64,000 bases of DNA from Pseudomonas sp. P7548 (GTDB taxonomy: Bacteria > Pseudomonadota > Gammaproteobacteria > Pseudomonadales > Pseudomonadaceae). Below the pieces are notes generated by a model, which was not told the DNA's origin, ran no database searches, and was given only the letters and a program-made list of their open reading frames with translations. Of the stretch, positions 34,021 to 42,636 are shown piece after piece. The position numbers and the translations under genes are program-made. The stretch's first letter is position 1. Every line of letters begins with the position of its first letter. Location: positions 1-64,000 of the forward strand of contig NZ_JACARO010000090.1 in the NCBI RefSeq assembly GCF_013386585.1, read 5' to 3'.

Positions 34021-34965
34021 CTATTCCAGCCCTGGCGCCTCCCGGATGATCAGATGATCCAGGTTCTCGATATTGGCGCTGAACACACCAAACGTCTGCT
34101 CGGGGTTTTTCTTGCTGGGCACTTGCTTGAGCTCAGGTGTCACGCCGTAGAAAAAGCAGTAAAGGGCGCGCTCGCTGTCCACTGCTGCCTTGATCTGTTC
34201 CAGGAAGGCCGTGCGCTTGCGGTAGTTCTCGATGAGTTTTTTGCTCAGGTAGACATTCACCGAATAGGGCTTCTTGTCGAGCCATACCTTTTTTTCGAAG
34301 TCGATGCGAAAGCTGCTGGTGTAGTCCTTGATCGCCTTGATCTTGCCCCAGTAGATCAGCCCCTTGTTGTCTTGCAGGTATTCGATCTTCTTGAAAAACG
34401 TCCAGTAGGTGGCGGTGTGGTCGCCGATCTTCAACGGCATGGACTTGAGCTTGTCCTTGTCGTCGATGTTCGACACGTAGCATTCCACCGGGTGGGCGAA
34501 CACGCTGGTCCTGTCAGGCGTATCACTGGCGTTGTGAGAGGTGGCGACGCGGTTTGAGGGGGCTTTCGTCGGCTCCTGTGGGGCGCTGCCCTCGGTGCCG
34601 GTCAGCGGTGCCTTGCGTTCGTACTGACGCCGGGTGAGCACGAATTCCGACGGGAAATTGTCCTCGCGTTCGTCATCCCCTTCACCCGTCGCCGTCTTGT
34701 GGCTGCTGGCGTAGCGGCAACCGTCGATATGCCGGGTATTGACCTTGTTCTTGAAGTGGGGTGTGCGCTGGTAATTGACGTTCTTGGCGTTGAATGTGCT
34801 CAAGGCATTGCCGGTGTCGAACGCCGCGCGGCATTCGTCGTTGGGGCACAGGAAGCGGTCCTTGTCGGAATCGAAAGCGGCGGTTTCGTCGAAATTCAGG
34901 TCTCGTACGTCATAGATCGACAGCTTGTCGTCGAGAGTCAGGCTGTAGGCCGTGTCGAATTTCAT
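34021..34965 (-). CDS. Uncharacterised protein with N-terminal CoiA-like zinc finger
   Basis: 314 residues, family not recognised. Near residues 38-85 it has a cysteine pair (FLCPNDECRAAF) and then HFKNKVNTRHIDGCRYA, a C-x4-C ... HF ... H-x3-C pattern like the zinc fingers at the start of CoiA-type and other nuclease-related proteins. The middle (EDNFPSEFVLTRRQYERKA to about 165) is polar and low in order; the C-terminus (about 170-314) is a mixed alpha/beta domain with many lysines. No HNH or PD-(D/E)XK core is clear. It is more lysine- and asparagine-rich than neighbouring proteins, which fits an acquired gene. Confidence 0.6.
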   Translation of the reverse strand: MKFDTAYSLTLDDKLSIYDVRDLNFDETAAFDSDKDRFLCPNDECRAAFDTGNALSTFNAKNVNYQRTPHFKNKVNTRHIDGCRYASSHKTATGEGDDEREDNFPSEFVLTRRQYERKAPLTGTEGSAPQEPTKAPSNRVATSHNASDTPDRTSVFAHPVECYVSNIDDKDKLKSMPLKIGDHTATYWTFFKKIEYLQDNKGLIYWGKIKAIKDYTSSFRIDFEKKVWLDKKPYSVNVYLSKKLIENYRKRTAFLEQIKAAVDSERALYCFFYGVTPELKQVPSKKNPEQTFGVFSANIENLDHLIIREAPGLE

Positions 34966-35032
34966 GGGGCTCGGGTCCGGGAGATGAATAGCCGGATACT
35001 ACGCAAATTTTCGCGACCCTGGAGATCAAAAA

Positions 35033-35121
35033 TGTGGGAGCGGGCTTGCTCGCGAAAGCGGAGTGTCAGGCGAAAAGTTGTGTACTGATGCGCCGCTTTC
35101 GCGAGCAAGCCCGCTCCCACA
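35033..35121. repeat. REPIN
   Basis: Inverted REP pair (GTGGGAGCGGGCTTGCTCGC and complement) between the zinc-finger protein and the MFS transporter, touching the MFS stop codon. Confidence 0.85.
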
Positions 35122-36297
35122 TTAGACTTGAGGTGTGGCTGCTACACGCCGCCCGCTCAAGAAACACAACGTTCCACCCACTGCTGTGAGCCCGCTTAGC
35201 GCATAGAACATCGCCGTCGGCGCCGCATGGATCAACAGATACCCGCAAATCACCGGGCTCAGCGCCCCGCCAAACGCCGCCAGGTTCTGCGCGCCGTAAT
35301 AACTGCCGCGCAGCGACTCGGGGGCGAGGGTGTCGATGAACAGGAATTCCGAAGGGAAGATGATCATCTCGCCCAGGGTGAACACGAACATCGCCACACA
35401 CCACGACAGCAGGCTGTCGGCCTGGCTGAAGCCGATCAGCCCGGCGATGAACAGCGCCGTGCCCAGCAGGATCCAGTAACGCAACTGCTCACGCTTGAGA
35501 AAGCGGCCGATCTGGTATTGCAGCAGCATCACCGTGATGGCGTTGCAGGCGAGGATGGCGGACAAGATTTTCAGTGCATCGTCCGGGTTGTGAATCACCA
35601 GCAGGAACTGCGACAGGTACAGGGTGTAGCGGCCGTACACGATGGTGCTCAACAGGCTGCCACTGGTGAACAGGACCAGGCTGCGGTCGTTGCGCAGGGT
35701 TTTGAGGGTGGTCAGAAAACTCAAGGGTTTGGTGCTTTCATCACGCTGAGTCGGCGGAATGCCGATCATCAGGAACACGCTGACAAACGCGATGGCGCTG
35801 GACAGCATGAACGGCAGCAGCGGCATCTGCCCGGCAATCACCACGCCGACCATGGGGCCGGTGGCGTAACCGATGTTGGTGAGGGTGTAGCGCAGGGAAA
35901 ACACCTTGGCGCGTTGGTCGACCGGCAGGTTCTCGCTGATGATCGCCTTGGAACCGATCAGGAACAGGGCAGACGCCGACTCGGTGATGACGAGGGTCAA
36001 GGTGGTGAGGTAGAGGTTGCTGGCAAAGGTCAGTAACAGAAAACCGATGGAGCTGGACAGCATCGCCAGGATCAGCAGCTTGCGCTTTTCCATGCGGTCG
36101 ATGACGTAACCGCCATACAGGCCCATCAAGGTGGCGGTGAATACCGCGATGCCCATCAGCAAACCGATGTCTTGCTGGTTGAGGCCCAGGCGGTTGCTCA
36201 GCAGCAGGGTCATCAGCGGGCTGGTCATGGCCCGGCTGATCACGATGGTCAGCGAGCAGATCATCAGGCGGCGGATTACCAGGGAGTAGGTGGCCAC
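35122..36297 (-). CDS. Major facilitator superfamily transporter (MdtH-like)
   Basis: 391 residues with about twelve hydrophobic helices. The loop between helices 2 and 3 carries the MFS motif A form GLYGGYVIDRMEKRKLLIL (about 60-78). The overall shape and N-terminal LIVIRR-type start resemble the MdtH/YceL-like drug-efflux exporters. It is an inner-membrane secondary transporter; the substrate is not given by sequence. It is flanked on both sides by REPINs and has no adjacent regulator. Confidence 0.8.
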   Translation of the reverse strand: MATYSLVIRRLMICSLTIVISRAMTSPLMTLLLSNRLGLNQQDIGLLMGIAVFTATLMGLYGGYVIDRMEKRKLLILAMLSSSIGFLLLTFASNLYLTTLTLVITESASALFLIGSKAIISENLPVDQRAKVFSLRYTLTNIGYATGPMVGVVIAGQMPLLPFMLSSAIAFVSVFLMIGIPPTQRDESTKPLSFLTTLKTLRNDRSLVLFTSGSLLSTIVYGRYTLYLSQFLLVIHNPDDALKILSAILACNAITVMLLQYQIGRFLKREQLRYWILLGTALFIAGLIGFSQADSLLSWCVAMFVFTLGEMIIFPSEFLFIDTLAPESLRGSYYGAQNLAAFGGALSPVICGYLLIHAAPTAMFYALSGLTAVGGTLCFLSGRRVAATPQV

Positions 36298-36361
36298 GGT
36301 GGAGGCGAGCGTCCTTGTTATTTCTCAATACAACCCAAATCAGGAGTGAACACAGATCAAC

Positions 36362-36451
36362 TGTGGGAGCTGGCTTGCCTGCGATAGCGGTGGATCAGGC
36401 AATGAATATGCAAGCTGACCTGCCGCCATCGCAGGCAAGCCCGCTCCCACA
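36362..36451. repeat. REPIN
   Basis: Inverted REP pair (GTGGGAGCTGGCTTGCCTGC left, GCAGGCAAGCCCGCTCCCAC right) between the MFS gene and the ABC transporter binding-protein gene. It lies just after the end of the ABC operon and is its likely terminator. Confidence 0.85.
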
Positions 36452-36462
36452 TTTAGATCAGG

Positions 36463-37284
36463 TTATTGGCCGGAATTGATGGTGATTTTTTCTACCGCAC
36501 CTTGCTCCAGATCCCACTTCTTCAGGATCTTGCCGTAGGTGCCGTCATCGATCATGCCCTGCAACGCCTCGCTGATCGCCGTGACCAGCTCAGTGTTGCT
36601 CTTCTCGATCCCAAGCCCAGTGAACTGCTTGGAAAGCGCCAGGCCCACCGGCTTGTATTTACCCTTGTCCAACGACATCAGGTACGGAATGGTTTCGCTG
36701 CCCTGCATCGCCGCGTCAAGGCGGTTCTGCTGCAACTGTGCCCGTGCGTCCGCCGAGCCTTCGGTGCCGATCACCACGATTGCCGGCTTACCGGCGGCTT
36801 CGCAGTTTTCCTTGCTCCACGCGGCAATTTCCGACGGCCAGGTGGTGCGACGGCTGGTGCCGACTTTTTTACCGCACAGGTCAGTCAATTCCTTGAGGTC
36901 TTCACGCTTGGCCAGGGTGTAGAGCTGCGGGCCGCTGGTGAAATAGTCGATGAAGGTCACCGCCTTTTGGCGCTCGGCGGTGTCGCTCATGCCCGACAAC
37001 ACGATGTCCACGCGCTTGGTGGTCAGGCCGCTGAGCATCTGCTCGAAGCCGGTTTCCTGCCACTTGATCTTCACGCCCAGGCGCTCGGCCAGGGCGTTGC
37101 CCAGGTCGAAGTCCAGGCCGGTGAGTTGGTTGGTGGCGGTGTCCTTGAAATCCATCGGCGGGTAGTTCGGCACGATGGCCGCGCTGATCTCACCCTTGTC
37201 CTTGATTGCCGCCGGCAATGCCGCGAAAACAGCGGAGGAGGCCATCAGGCCTGCGAGCAACGTTGGGATAAACAATTTTTTCAT
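36463..37284 (-). CDS. Polar amino acid ABC transporter, periplasmic binding protein
   Basis: 273-residue secreted solute-binding protein (family 3). Signal peptide to about residue 21 (LLAGLMASSAVFA), then ISAAIVPNYPPMDF, TGLDFDLGNALAERLG and DIVLSGMSDTAERQKAVTF, the pattern of cystine, lysine/arginine and glutamine binding proteins. Ligand class is polar amino acid; the exact ligand is unknown. It is the last gene of a same-strand run argH-permease-ATPase-binding protein, which suggests its ligand is related to the lyase substrate or product. Confidence 0.85.
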   Translation of the reverse strand: MKKLFIPTLLAGLMASSAVFAALPAAIKDKGEISAAIVPNYPPMDFKDTATNQLTGLDFDLGNALAERLGVKIKWQETGFEQMLSGLTTKRVDIVLSGMSDTAERQKAVTFIDYFTSGPQLYTLAKREDLKELTDLCGKKVGTSRRTTWPSEIAAWSKENCEAAGKPAIVVIGTEGSADARAQLQQNRLDAAMQGSETIPYLMSLDKGKYKPVGLALSKQFTGLGIEKSNTELVTAISEALQGMIDDGTYGKILKKWDLEQGAVEKITINSGQ

Positions 37285-37309
37285 GGGGGCGTTCTCGTTT
37301 GTTTTTTAG

Positions 37310-38074
37310 TTAAGTGCGAACGGCAGAAATAAAGCTTTGGGTACGCGGGTTTTGTGGGCTTATTAGAATTTCTTCGGGGCTGCCGGCTTCCACAATCTGG
37401 CCGGCATCCATGAACACCATGCGGTTGGACACTTCGCGGGCAAAGCCCAATTCATGGGTGACCACAATCATGGTCATGCCCGTGGTAGCCAAATCACGCA
37501 TCACCGACAGCACTTCGCCCACAAGCTCCGGGTCGAGGGCTGACGTGGGTTCGTCAAACAGCATCAACTTGGGGCGCATCGCCAATGCACGGGCAATCGC
37601 TACACGTTGTTGCTGGCCGCCCGACAGCTCGACCGGGTAGGCGTTGCGCTTGTCCGCCAGGCCGACCCGGGCCAGCAATTCCAGCGCATCTTCGGTGGCT
37701 TCCTTGGGCGAGCGCTTGAGCACTTGGCACGGACCTTCGATGATGTTTTGCAGGACGGTCATGTGCGGGAACAAATTGAAGCGCTGGAACACCATGCCGG
37801 TGGCCAGGCGCTGACGGGCAATCTGCGATTCGTTCATCTCATGCAGCTTGTTGCCGACGACGCGGTAACCCACCAGTTCGCCGTCGACCCATAGGCCGCC
37901 CTTGTCGATCTTTTCCAACTGGTTGACGCAGCGCAGCAGGGTGCTTTTACCGGAACCTGACGGGCCGATGATGCACATCACTTCGCCTTGCTCGACCTCA
38001 ATATTGATGTCGCGCAGCGCGTGATACTGGTCGTAATACTTGTTCAGGTTGACGGCCTTGACGATGCTTCTCAT
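37310..38074 (-). CDS. Polar amino acid ABC transporter, ATP-binding subunit
   Basis: 254 residues. Walker A GPSGSGKSTLLR (about 36-47), Q-loop region, signature LSGGQQQR, Walker B LMLFDEPTSALDPE and the H-loop VVTHELGFA are all intact, so it is an active ATPase of the GlnQ/HisP class. It powers the transporter whose permease lies 24 bases upstream and whose binding protein lies 25 bases downstream. Confidence 0.92.
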   Translation of the reverse strand: MRSIVKAVNLNKYYDQYHALRDINIEVEQGEVMCIIGPSGSGKSTLLRCVNQLEKIDKGGLWVDGELVGYRVVGNKLHEMNESQIARQRLATGMVFQRFNLFPHMTVLQNIIEGPCQVLKRSPKEATEDALELLARVGLADKRNAYPVELSGGQQQRVAIARALAMRPKLMLFDEPTSALDPELVGEVLSVMRDLATTGMTMIVVTHELGFAREVSNRMVFMDAGQIVEAGSPEEILISPQNPRTQSFISAVRT

Positions 38075-38098
38075 GGGGCAAATCTCCTCAACCCAGGC

Positions 38099-38977
38099 TT
38101 ACGAACGCTTGCCGGCGCCGCGGGCAAAACGACGCTCGAGGCGGCTTTGACCAAATGAAAGAACAGTCACCACCGCCAGGTACCAGATGCCGGCCACGAT
38201 CAGCAGCTCCATGACCCGTGCGTTGGCGTAGTAGATGTTTTGTGCGTTGTGCAGCAGCTCCGAGTACTGGATCACGCTGGCCAGGCTGGTCATTTTCACC
38301 ATGCTGATGAACTCGTTGCCTACAGGCGGAATGATCACGCGCATCGCCTGGGGCAGAATCACCCGACGCAGCGCCTGCAGGCTCGGCATGCCGATGGACT
38401 TGGCGGCTTCGTATTGGCCGGTGTCCACCGACAGCAAACCGGCGCGCACCACCTCGGCGGTGTAGGCGCCCTGGTTGATGCTCAGGCCGAGCAGGGCGGC
38501 CACGAACGGCGTCATCAGGTCGACGGTGTCGATGCTGAACAGGCCGGGAATTGCGATCACCGGGAAGATCAACGCCAGGTTGAACCACAGCAGCAGTTGC
38601 AGGATCAGCGGCGTGCCGCGAAACAGCCAGGTGTAGGTGATGGCCACATAGCGCAGGATCGGGTTGGCCGACATGCGCATGATCGCTGTGATCACCCCGA
38701 TCACCACGCCCAGCGCCATGGCCAGGATCGACATGACGATGGTGTTCACCAGGCCCCACAGGATGGCCTCAGACGTGAGGAACTGCCCGATGTAGGACCA
38801 TTCGATCTGGCCGTTGGCGAATGCGCGCAACAGCGCGGCCAATACGATCACGATCAACGTGGCGAAAAACATCCGCCCGTAATAGCGACGCGGCACGTGC
38901 TCGTACTGCGTGATATCGAACTGGTTCTCGGACAACTTGCGCTCGGCTTCCAAGCGCTCTGCCGGGGTTTGGTTCAT
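38099..38977 (-). CDS. Polar amino acid ABC transporter, permease
   Basis: 292-residue membrane permease. A cytoplasmic N-terminal stretch of about 55 residues is followed by five or more helices and the HisM/GlnP-type coupling loop EAAKSIGMPSLQALRRVILPQ (EAA motif, about 205-225). A single permease probably forms a homodimer. The ATG at 38977 has a strong ribosome-binding site (GGAGAATCACC), and the longer frame to 39037 does not. Confidence 0.9.
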   Translation of the reverse strand: MNQTPAERLEAERKLSENQFDITQYEHVPRRYYGRMFFATLIVIVLAALLRAFANGQIEWSYIGQFLTSEAILWGLVNTIVMSILAMALGVVIGVITAIMRMSANPILRYVAITYTWLFRGTPLILQLLLWFNLALIFPVIAIPGLFSIDTVDLMTPFVAALLGLSINQGAYTAEVVRAGLLSVDTGQYEAAKSIGMPSLQALRRVILPQAMRVIIPPVGNEFISMVKMTSLASVIQYSELLHNAQNIYYANARVMELLIVAGIWYLAVVTVLSFGQSRLERRFARGAGKRS

Positions 38978-39037
38978 GGTGATTCTCCAAAAAGCGATTA
39001 CCGCTGTACTCGGTGTAACGGTTGAAACCCGATCCAA

Positions 39038-39066
39038 TGTGGGAGCTGGCTTGCCTGCGAAAGCGC
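39038..39066. repeat. Single REP sequence
   Basis: TGTGGGAGCTGGCTTGCCTGC without an inverted partner, between the argininosuccinate-lyase homologue and the ABC permease. A lone REP here could trim or stabilise a shared transcript. Confidence 0.7.
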
Positions 39067-39094
39067 CCGACCAGCCACCTCAGCATCTACAGGC

Positions 39095-40522
39095 TTAAAT
39101 GCGAAATCCCTGATAACTCTCTGTCCATTTCTGCTGTTCGGCCAATGCCATTTTCAACCGCTCAATCTGCTCCCGAACCCGCTCCGGCGCCGTCCCACCC
39201 CACCCACTGCGCGCCGCAATCGCCGCTTCCAGGGTCAGGCAATCCCGCACCTCGGGCGTCAGCCGCGCATCCACCTCCGCCAGCATCGCCGGCGAGGCTT
39301 CCCACAATTCAATTTCATGCTTCTCACAGGCCTGCACCAAGGCGCCGGTAATCTCATGCGCCTCCTTGAACGGCACACCACGGGTCGCCAACCAGTCCGC
39401 CACCTCAGTCGCCAAGGTAAAGCCCATCGGCGCCTGACGACGCAACTCTTCCACCTGCACCTTCATGGTCGCCACCATCCCGGCCATCGCCGGCAGTACC
39501 AGCAGCAGGGTGTCCACACTGTCGAGCACGCTGTGCTTGTCTTCACTCAAATCGCGGTTGTAGGAGAGTGGCAACGACTTGAGCGTCGACATCAACCCGG
39601 TCAGGTTGCCAATCAACCGCCCAGCCTTGCCCCGCGCCAGTTCGGCAATGTCCGGATTCTTTTTCTGCGGCATGATCGAGCTGCCCGTAGCGTAGGCATC
39701 GTCCAACACCACCCAACGAAACTGGCGCGACGACCACAGGCAAAACTCTTCAGACAAGCGTGAAATATTCACCCCGAGCATGCCCGCCACAAACAAAAAC
39801 TCCGCCACATGGTCACGGCTAGCGACTGCGTCGATAGAGTTTTCGCACGGGCCGGTGTAGCCCATTTCCTTAGCCGAGTGTTCCGGCTGGCGCGCGATCG
39901 CCGACCCAGCCATCGCCGCCGCACCCAACGGTGACAACGCCGTACGCGCATCCCAATCCACCAGGCGCTGCACATCTCGCAACATCGACTGGGCATGGGC
40001 CAGCAAGTGGTGGGCGAACACAATCGGCTGCGCCTGCTGCAGGTGAGTGAAGCCCGGGCAGATGCTCTCGATATGCTGCTCAGCTTGCTCCACCAACGCC
40101 TGCTGCAAACCCAACACCTCGGTGGTGATGGTGCGCGCATGGTCACGCAGGAAAAGGCGCAGATCATTGGCGGTCTGGTCGTTGCGCGAACGCCCGGCAC
40201 GCAGCTTGCCGCCCAGGGCGCCAAGGCGTTCGGTCAATACGCGTTCGATGAAGGTGTGCACGTCCTCGTCATCCAGCGTCGGATGCAGGTTGCCTGCGGC
40301 GAAGTCGTTGCCGATACCGTCCAAGGCCTCCAGTGTGCGCAGGGTCTCCGACTCATCCAGCAAACCGGCGCGCTGCAGCTCACGGGCATGGGCGCGGGAG
40401 CCGGCCAGGTCGTAGGGCGTCAGGCGGAAATAGCGCTCAGGGCAACGCGACAGCGCGGCCAGTGCAGCAGACGGGCCGGTCTTGAAACGAGCGCCCCAAA
40501 GGCGGTCGGTGGGCTGGGACAT
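39095..40522 (-). CDS. argH: Argininosuccinate lyase homologue, divergent second-copy type
   Basis: 475-residue member of the fumarase/aspartase superfamily. The signature loop GSSIMPQKKNPDIAE (about 277-291) is present, with the HTFIERVLTERLG and SRNDQTANDLRLF motifs of argininosuccinate lyase. The sequence opening (LWGARFKTGPSAALAAL) differs from the housekeeping ArgH of Pseudomonas, and the gene is clustered with an amino-acid ABC transporter and a LysR regulator instead of standing alone. It may cleave argininosuccinate or a related N-succinyl or fumarate-yielding compound in a catabolic route. Whether a second argH exists elsewhere cannot be seen here. Confidence 0.8.
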   Translation of the reverse strand: MSQPTDRLWGARFKTGPSAALAALSRCPERYFRLTPYDLAGSRAHARELQRAGLLDESETLRTLEALDGIGNDFAAGNLHPTLDDEDVHTFIERVLTERLGALGGKLRAGRSRNDQTANDLRLFLRDHARTITTEVLGLQQALVEQAEQHIESICPGFTHLQQAQPIVFAHHLLAHAQSMLRDVQRLVDWDARTALSPLGAAAMAGSAIARQPEHSAKEMGYTGPCENSIDAVASRDHVAEFLFVAGMLGVNISRLSEEFCLWSSRQFRWVVLDDAYATGSSIMPQKKNPDIAELARGKAGRLIGNLTGLMSTLKSLPLSYNRDLSEDKHSVLDSVDTLLLVLPAMAGMVATMKVQVEELRRQAPMGFTLATEVADWLATRGVPFKEAHEITGALVQACEKHEIELWEASPAMLAEVDARLTPEVRDCLTLEAAIAARSGWGGTAPERVREQIERLKMALAEQQKWTESYQGFRI

Positions 40523-40750
40523 GGGTGTTCCTCACGCTTGTTTTTAGAAGAGTCGGAGGCAGTCAAAACGTAAAAAGTCCTGATCGTAGTGTCAGGTTTT
40601 GCCGGGCGTTAAATCAGCCTCTGTGTGCTGTTCAACCCGCTATATTCAAGGTTGCCAAGGGCCGATGTTTACGGCCATTATCGCCGCCTGGCTATGTTCA
40701 AGGATTGGGTTAAAGCCTGTTGAATATGGCACTTGAGGTCAACGCGTATT

Positions 40751-41710
40751 ATGGAAACCCCACTTTCCACTTCTGGAAACATACCGCCCAAACCCGGCAC
40801 ACGCCCGCCCCTGCAACTGAGCGGGCTGGACTTCAAATTGCTGCGCGTGTTCATGGCCGTGGTCGAAGCCGGCGGCTTCAGCGCCGCGCAAAACGAGCTG
40901 AACGTGGGCCTGGCGGCCATCAGCAAACAGATCTCCGACCTGGAAATCCGCATCGGCATGCGCCTGTGCACACGGGGCCGGGAAGGTTTTGGGCTGACCG
41001 AAGAAGGCAAGCTGGTGTATCAGGCGTCCATCGAGTTGTTCACCTCGGTAGACAGTTTTCGCGACAAGCTTAGTTCGGCGCAAAACGAGCTTATTGGCGA
41101 CCTTAGTGTGGGCGTTATTGATAACACCGTGTCCGACATTAACTCCCCGCTCATTGCGGCGCTGGGGAAATTACATAGCGAATCGCCGAAAATTAGATTG
41201 CGCCTACATGCCTCTCAGTTAGACGAAGTTGAGCGTGGCGTAGTGGAAGGGCGCTTGATTGTCGGCATCGTGCCCGTGTACCAGCGTCGTGAAGAATTCG
41301 ACTATTTTCCGCTGTACGAGGAAAAAGCCCACGCCTACTGCGCCGTAGGCCATCCGCTGTTCAATGCCAGTGAAATCACACCGGACGTGCTGCGCCACTA
41401 CGAAGTGGTCAACCATCGTTACGCGATCCATCGCGACAAGGCCAACTTTGTCACTTACGACAGCCAGTCCGCCTCGGCGTCGCAAGTGGAAGCCGTCGCC
41501 ATCCTGGTCCTCACCGGCCGCTTCCTCGGTTTCCTGCCCGAGCACTACGCAACCCCGTTGGTCAGGGAAGGGCGCCTACGCGTACTGTGCCCGGAGCAAG
41601 TGCATTTGAGCACAGTCTTCAACCTGATCCTGCGCCACAACGCCCCGCGCAGCCCGATGGTAAAAGCCTTCGCCTCAGCGCTGGGGGTTGACCTCAAGGC
41701 CGCCACATAA
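40751..41710 (+). CDS. LysR-family regulator of the argH-ABC cluster
   Basis: 319 residues. An N-terminal extension of about 25 residues precedes the helix-turn-helix (LSGLDFKLLRVFMAVVEAGG, then VGLAAISKQISDLEIRIG). The effector domain follows (LIVGIVPVYQRREEFDYFPLYEEKAHAY). Divergent from the argininosuccinate-lyase homologue with 228 bases between. It is the obvious candidate regulator of that gene and the transporter downstream. The ATG at 40751 has no strong ribosome-binding site. Confidence 0.82.
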   Translation: METPLSTSGNIPPKPGTRPPLQLSGLDFKLLRVFMAVVEAGGFSAAQNELNVGLAAISKQISDLEIRIGMRLCTRGREGFGLTEEGKLVYQASIELFTSVDSFRDKLSSAQNELIGDLSVGVIDNTVSDINSPLIAALGKLHSESPKIRLRLHASQLDEVERGVVEGRLIVGIVPVYQRREEFDYFPLYEEKAHAYCAVGHPLFNASEITPDVLRHYEVVNHRYAIHRDKANFVTYDSQSASASQVEAVAILVLTGRFLGFLPEHYATPLVREGRLRVLCPEQVHLSTVFNLILRHNAPRSPMVKAFASALGVDLKAAT

Positions 41711-41751
41711 ACACCGCCGAACACCGGTCAACAGGCTGACAAAGCCCAAAT

Positions 41752-41902
41752 GTGGGAGTTGTCGAGCCCCAGCGAGGCTGCGAAGGGATCGCCTCGGTCC
41801 ACCTGCTGAAACCATGCCTCTGCATCAACCCCGACACCGATCAAAAGGTGGGAGCTCTCGAGCCCCAGCGAGGCTGCGATGGGATCGCCTCGGTCCACCT
41901 GC
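41752..41902 (+). repeat. Two direct copies of a 55-base intergenic repeat
   Basis: GTGGGAG(T/C)T(G/C)TCGAGCCCC followed by AGCGAGGCTGCGA(A/T)GGGATC and GCCTCGGTCCACCTGC occurs at 41752-41806 and again at 41848-41902, 96 bases apart and with only a few differences. It starts like a REP but has a different body, so it is a second class of intergenic repeat, here in tandem. Confidence 0.75.
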
Positions 41903-41920
41903 CAACCCCACCCACCCGCA

Positions 41921-42577
41921 TCACCCCTGCAACCGGGCCCGTTTCTTCTTCGAATGAAAATGCCGAAAGTGCGCATCCTGCGCCGCCGCCAGCAACTCCC
42001 GATCCCCACGCGTATCGCCCCAGGCCCTCAGTCGATACTCGCCCAAATCCCCATACACCGCCTCAAGCCGCAGCACCTTGTTCTCACACCGGCAATTATT
42101 CCCGGTGAGCTTGCCGGTCAACACCCCGTCTACCACCTCAAGCTCAGTGCCAATCAACTTGATCCCCAGCCGATCCGCAAACGGCTGCAACACCAACGCC
42201 GGCGAGGCCGAACACAGCGTCACCACCGCCCCGGACTTCACCTCATCGGCCACCGACTGCAAGCCCGTCGGCCGCATCAACCGCGGCCACGTCTTCTGGC
42301 AGTACGCCTGCGCCTTCTGCTGAACCCACGCCTTCTCCACCCCCGTCATGAAGGTGCGGATCAACTGCGCCTTCAACTCATCCCGGCTGATCTGCCGCAC
42401 CAAAAAACGCAGCCCCGGCACCGCCAGCTTGAGCATCCGGCCATAGAACTCACCGGGGCCGAAGGCGAATTTGAGGAAGGGCACAAAACTGTCGTGGTGG
42501 GTCAGGGTGCCGTCGAAGTCAAAGACGGAGAGTACTTTGGCGTCAGCGGGGCCGGCTTCGAGCATGTCTGGGTTCAC
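41921..42577 (-). CDS. HAD-superfamily phosphatase (HAD-IB, phosphoserine-phosphatase-like)
   Basis: 218 residues. Motif I DFDGTLTHHDSF (about residue 19) gives the nucleophilic Asp; motif II is the serine of LCSASP; motif III/IV is a lysine (ENKVLRL) and the WGDTRGDRELL acidic pair. The subfamily IB cap lies between motifs I and II. It is predicted to hydrolyse a phosphomonoester, such as a phosphoserine- or phospholipid-like compound. Start is GTG at 42577 or ATG at 42565. Confidence 0.82.
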   Translation of the reverse strand: MNPDMLEAGPADAKVLSVFDFDGTLTHHDSFVPFLKFAFGPGEFYGRMLKLAVPGLRFLVRQISRDELKAQLIRTFMTGVEKAWVQQKAQAYCQKTWPRLMRPTGLQSVADEVKSGAVVTLCSASPALVLQPFADRLGIKLIGTELEVVDGVLTGKLTGNNCRCENKVLRLEAVYGDLGEYRLRAWGDTRGDRELLAAAQDAHFRHFHSKKKRARLQG

Positions 42578-42636
42578 GGGTTGGCCTCGGTCCTATCTAA
42601 TCAATGGGGTGATGCATCAGCTGTGACAGCAAGAGT

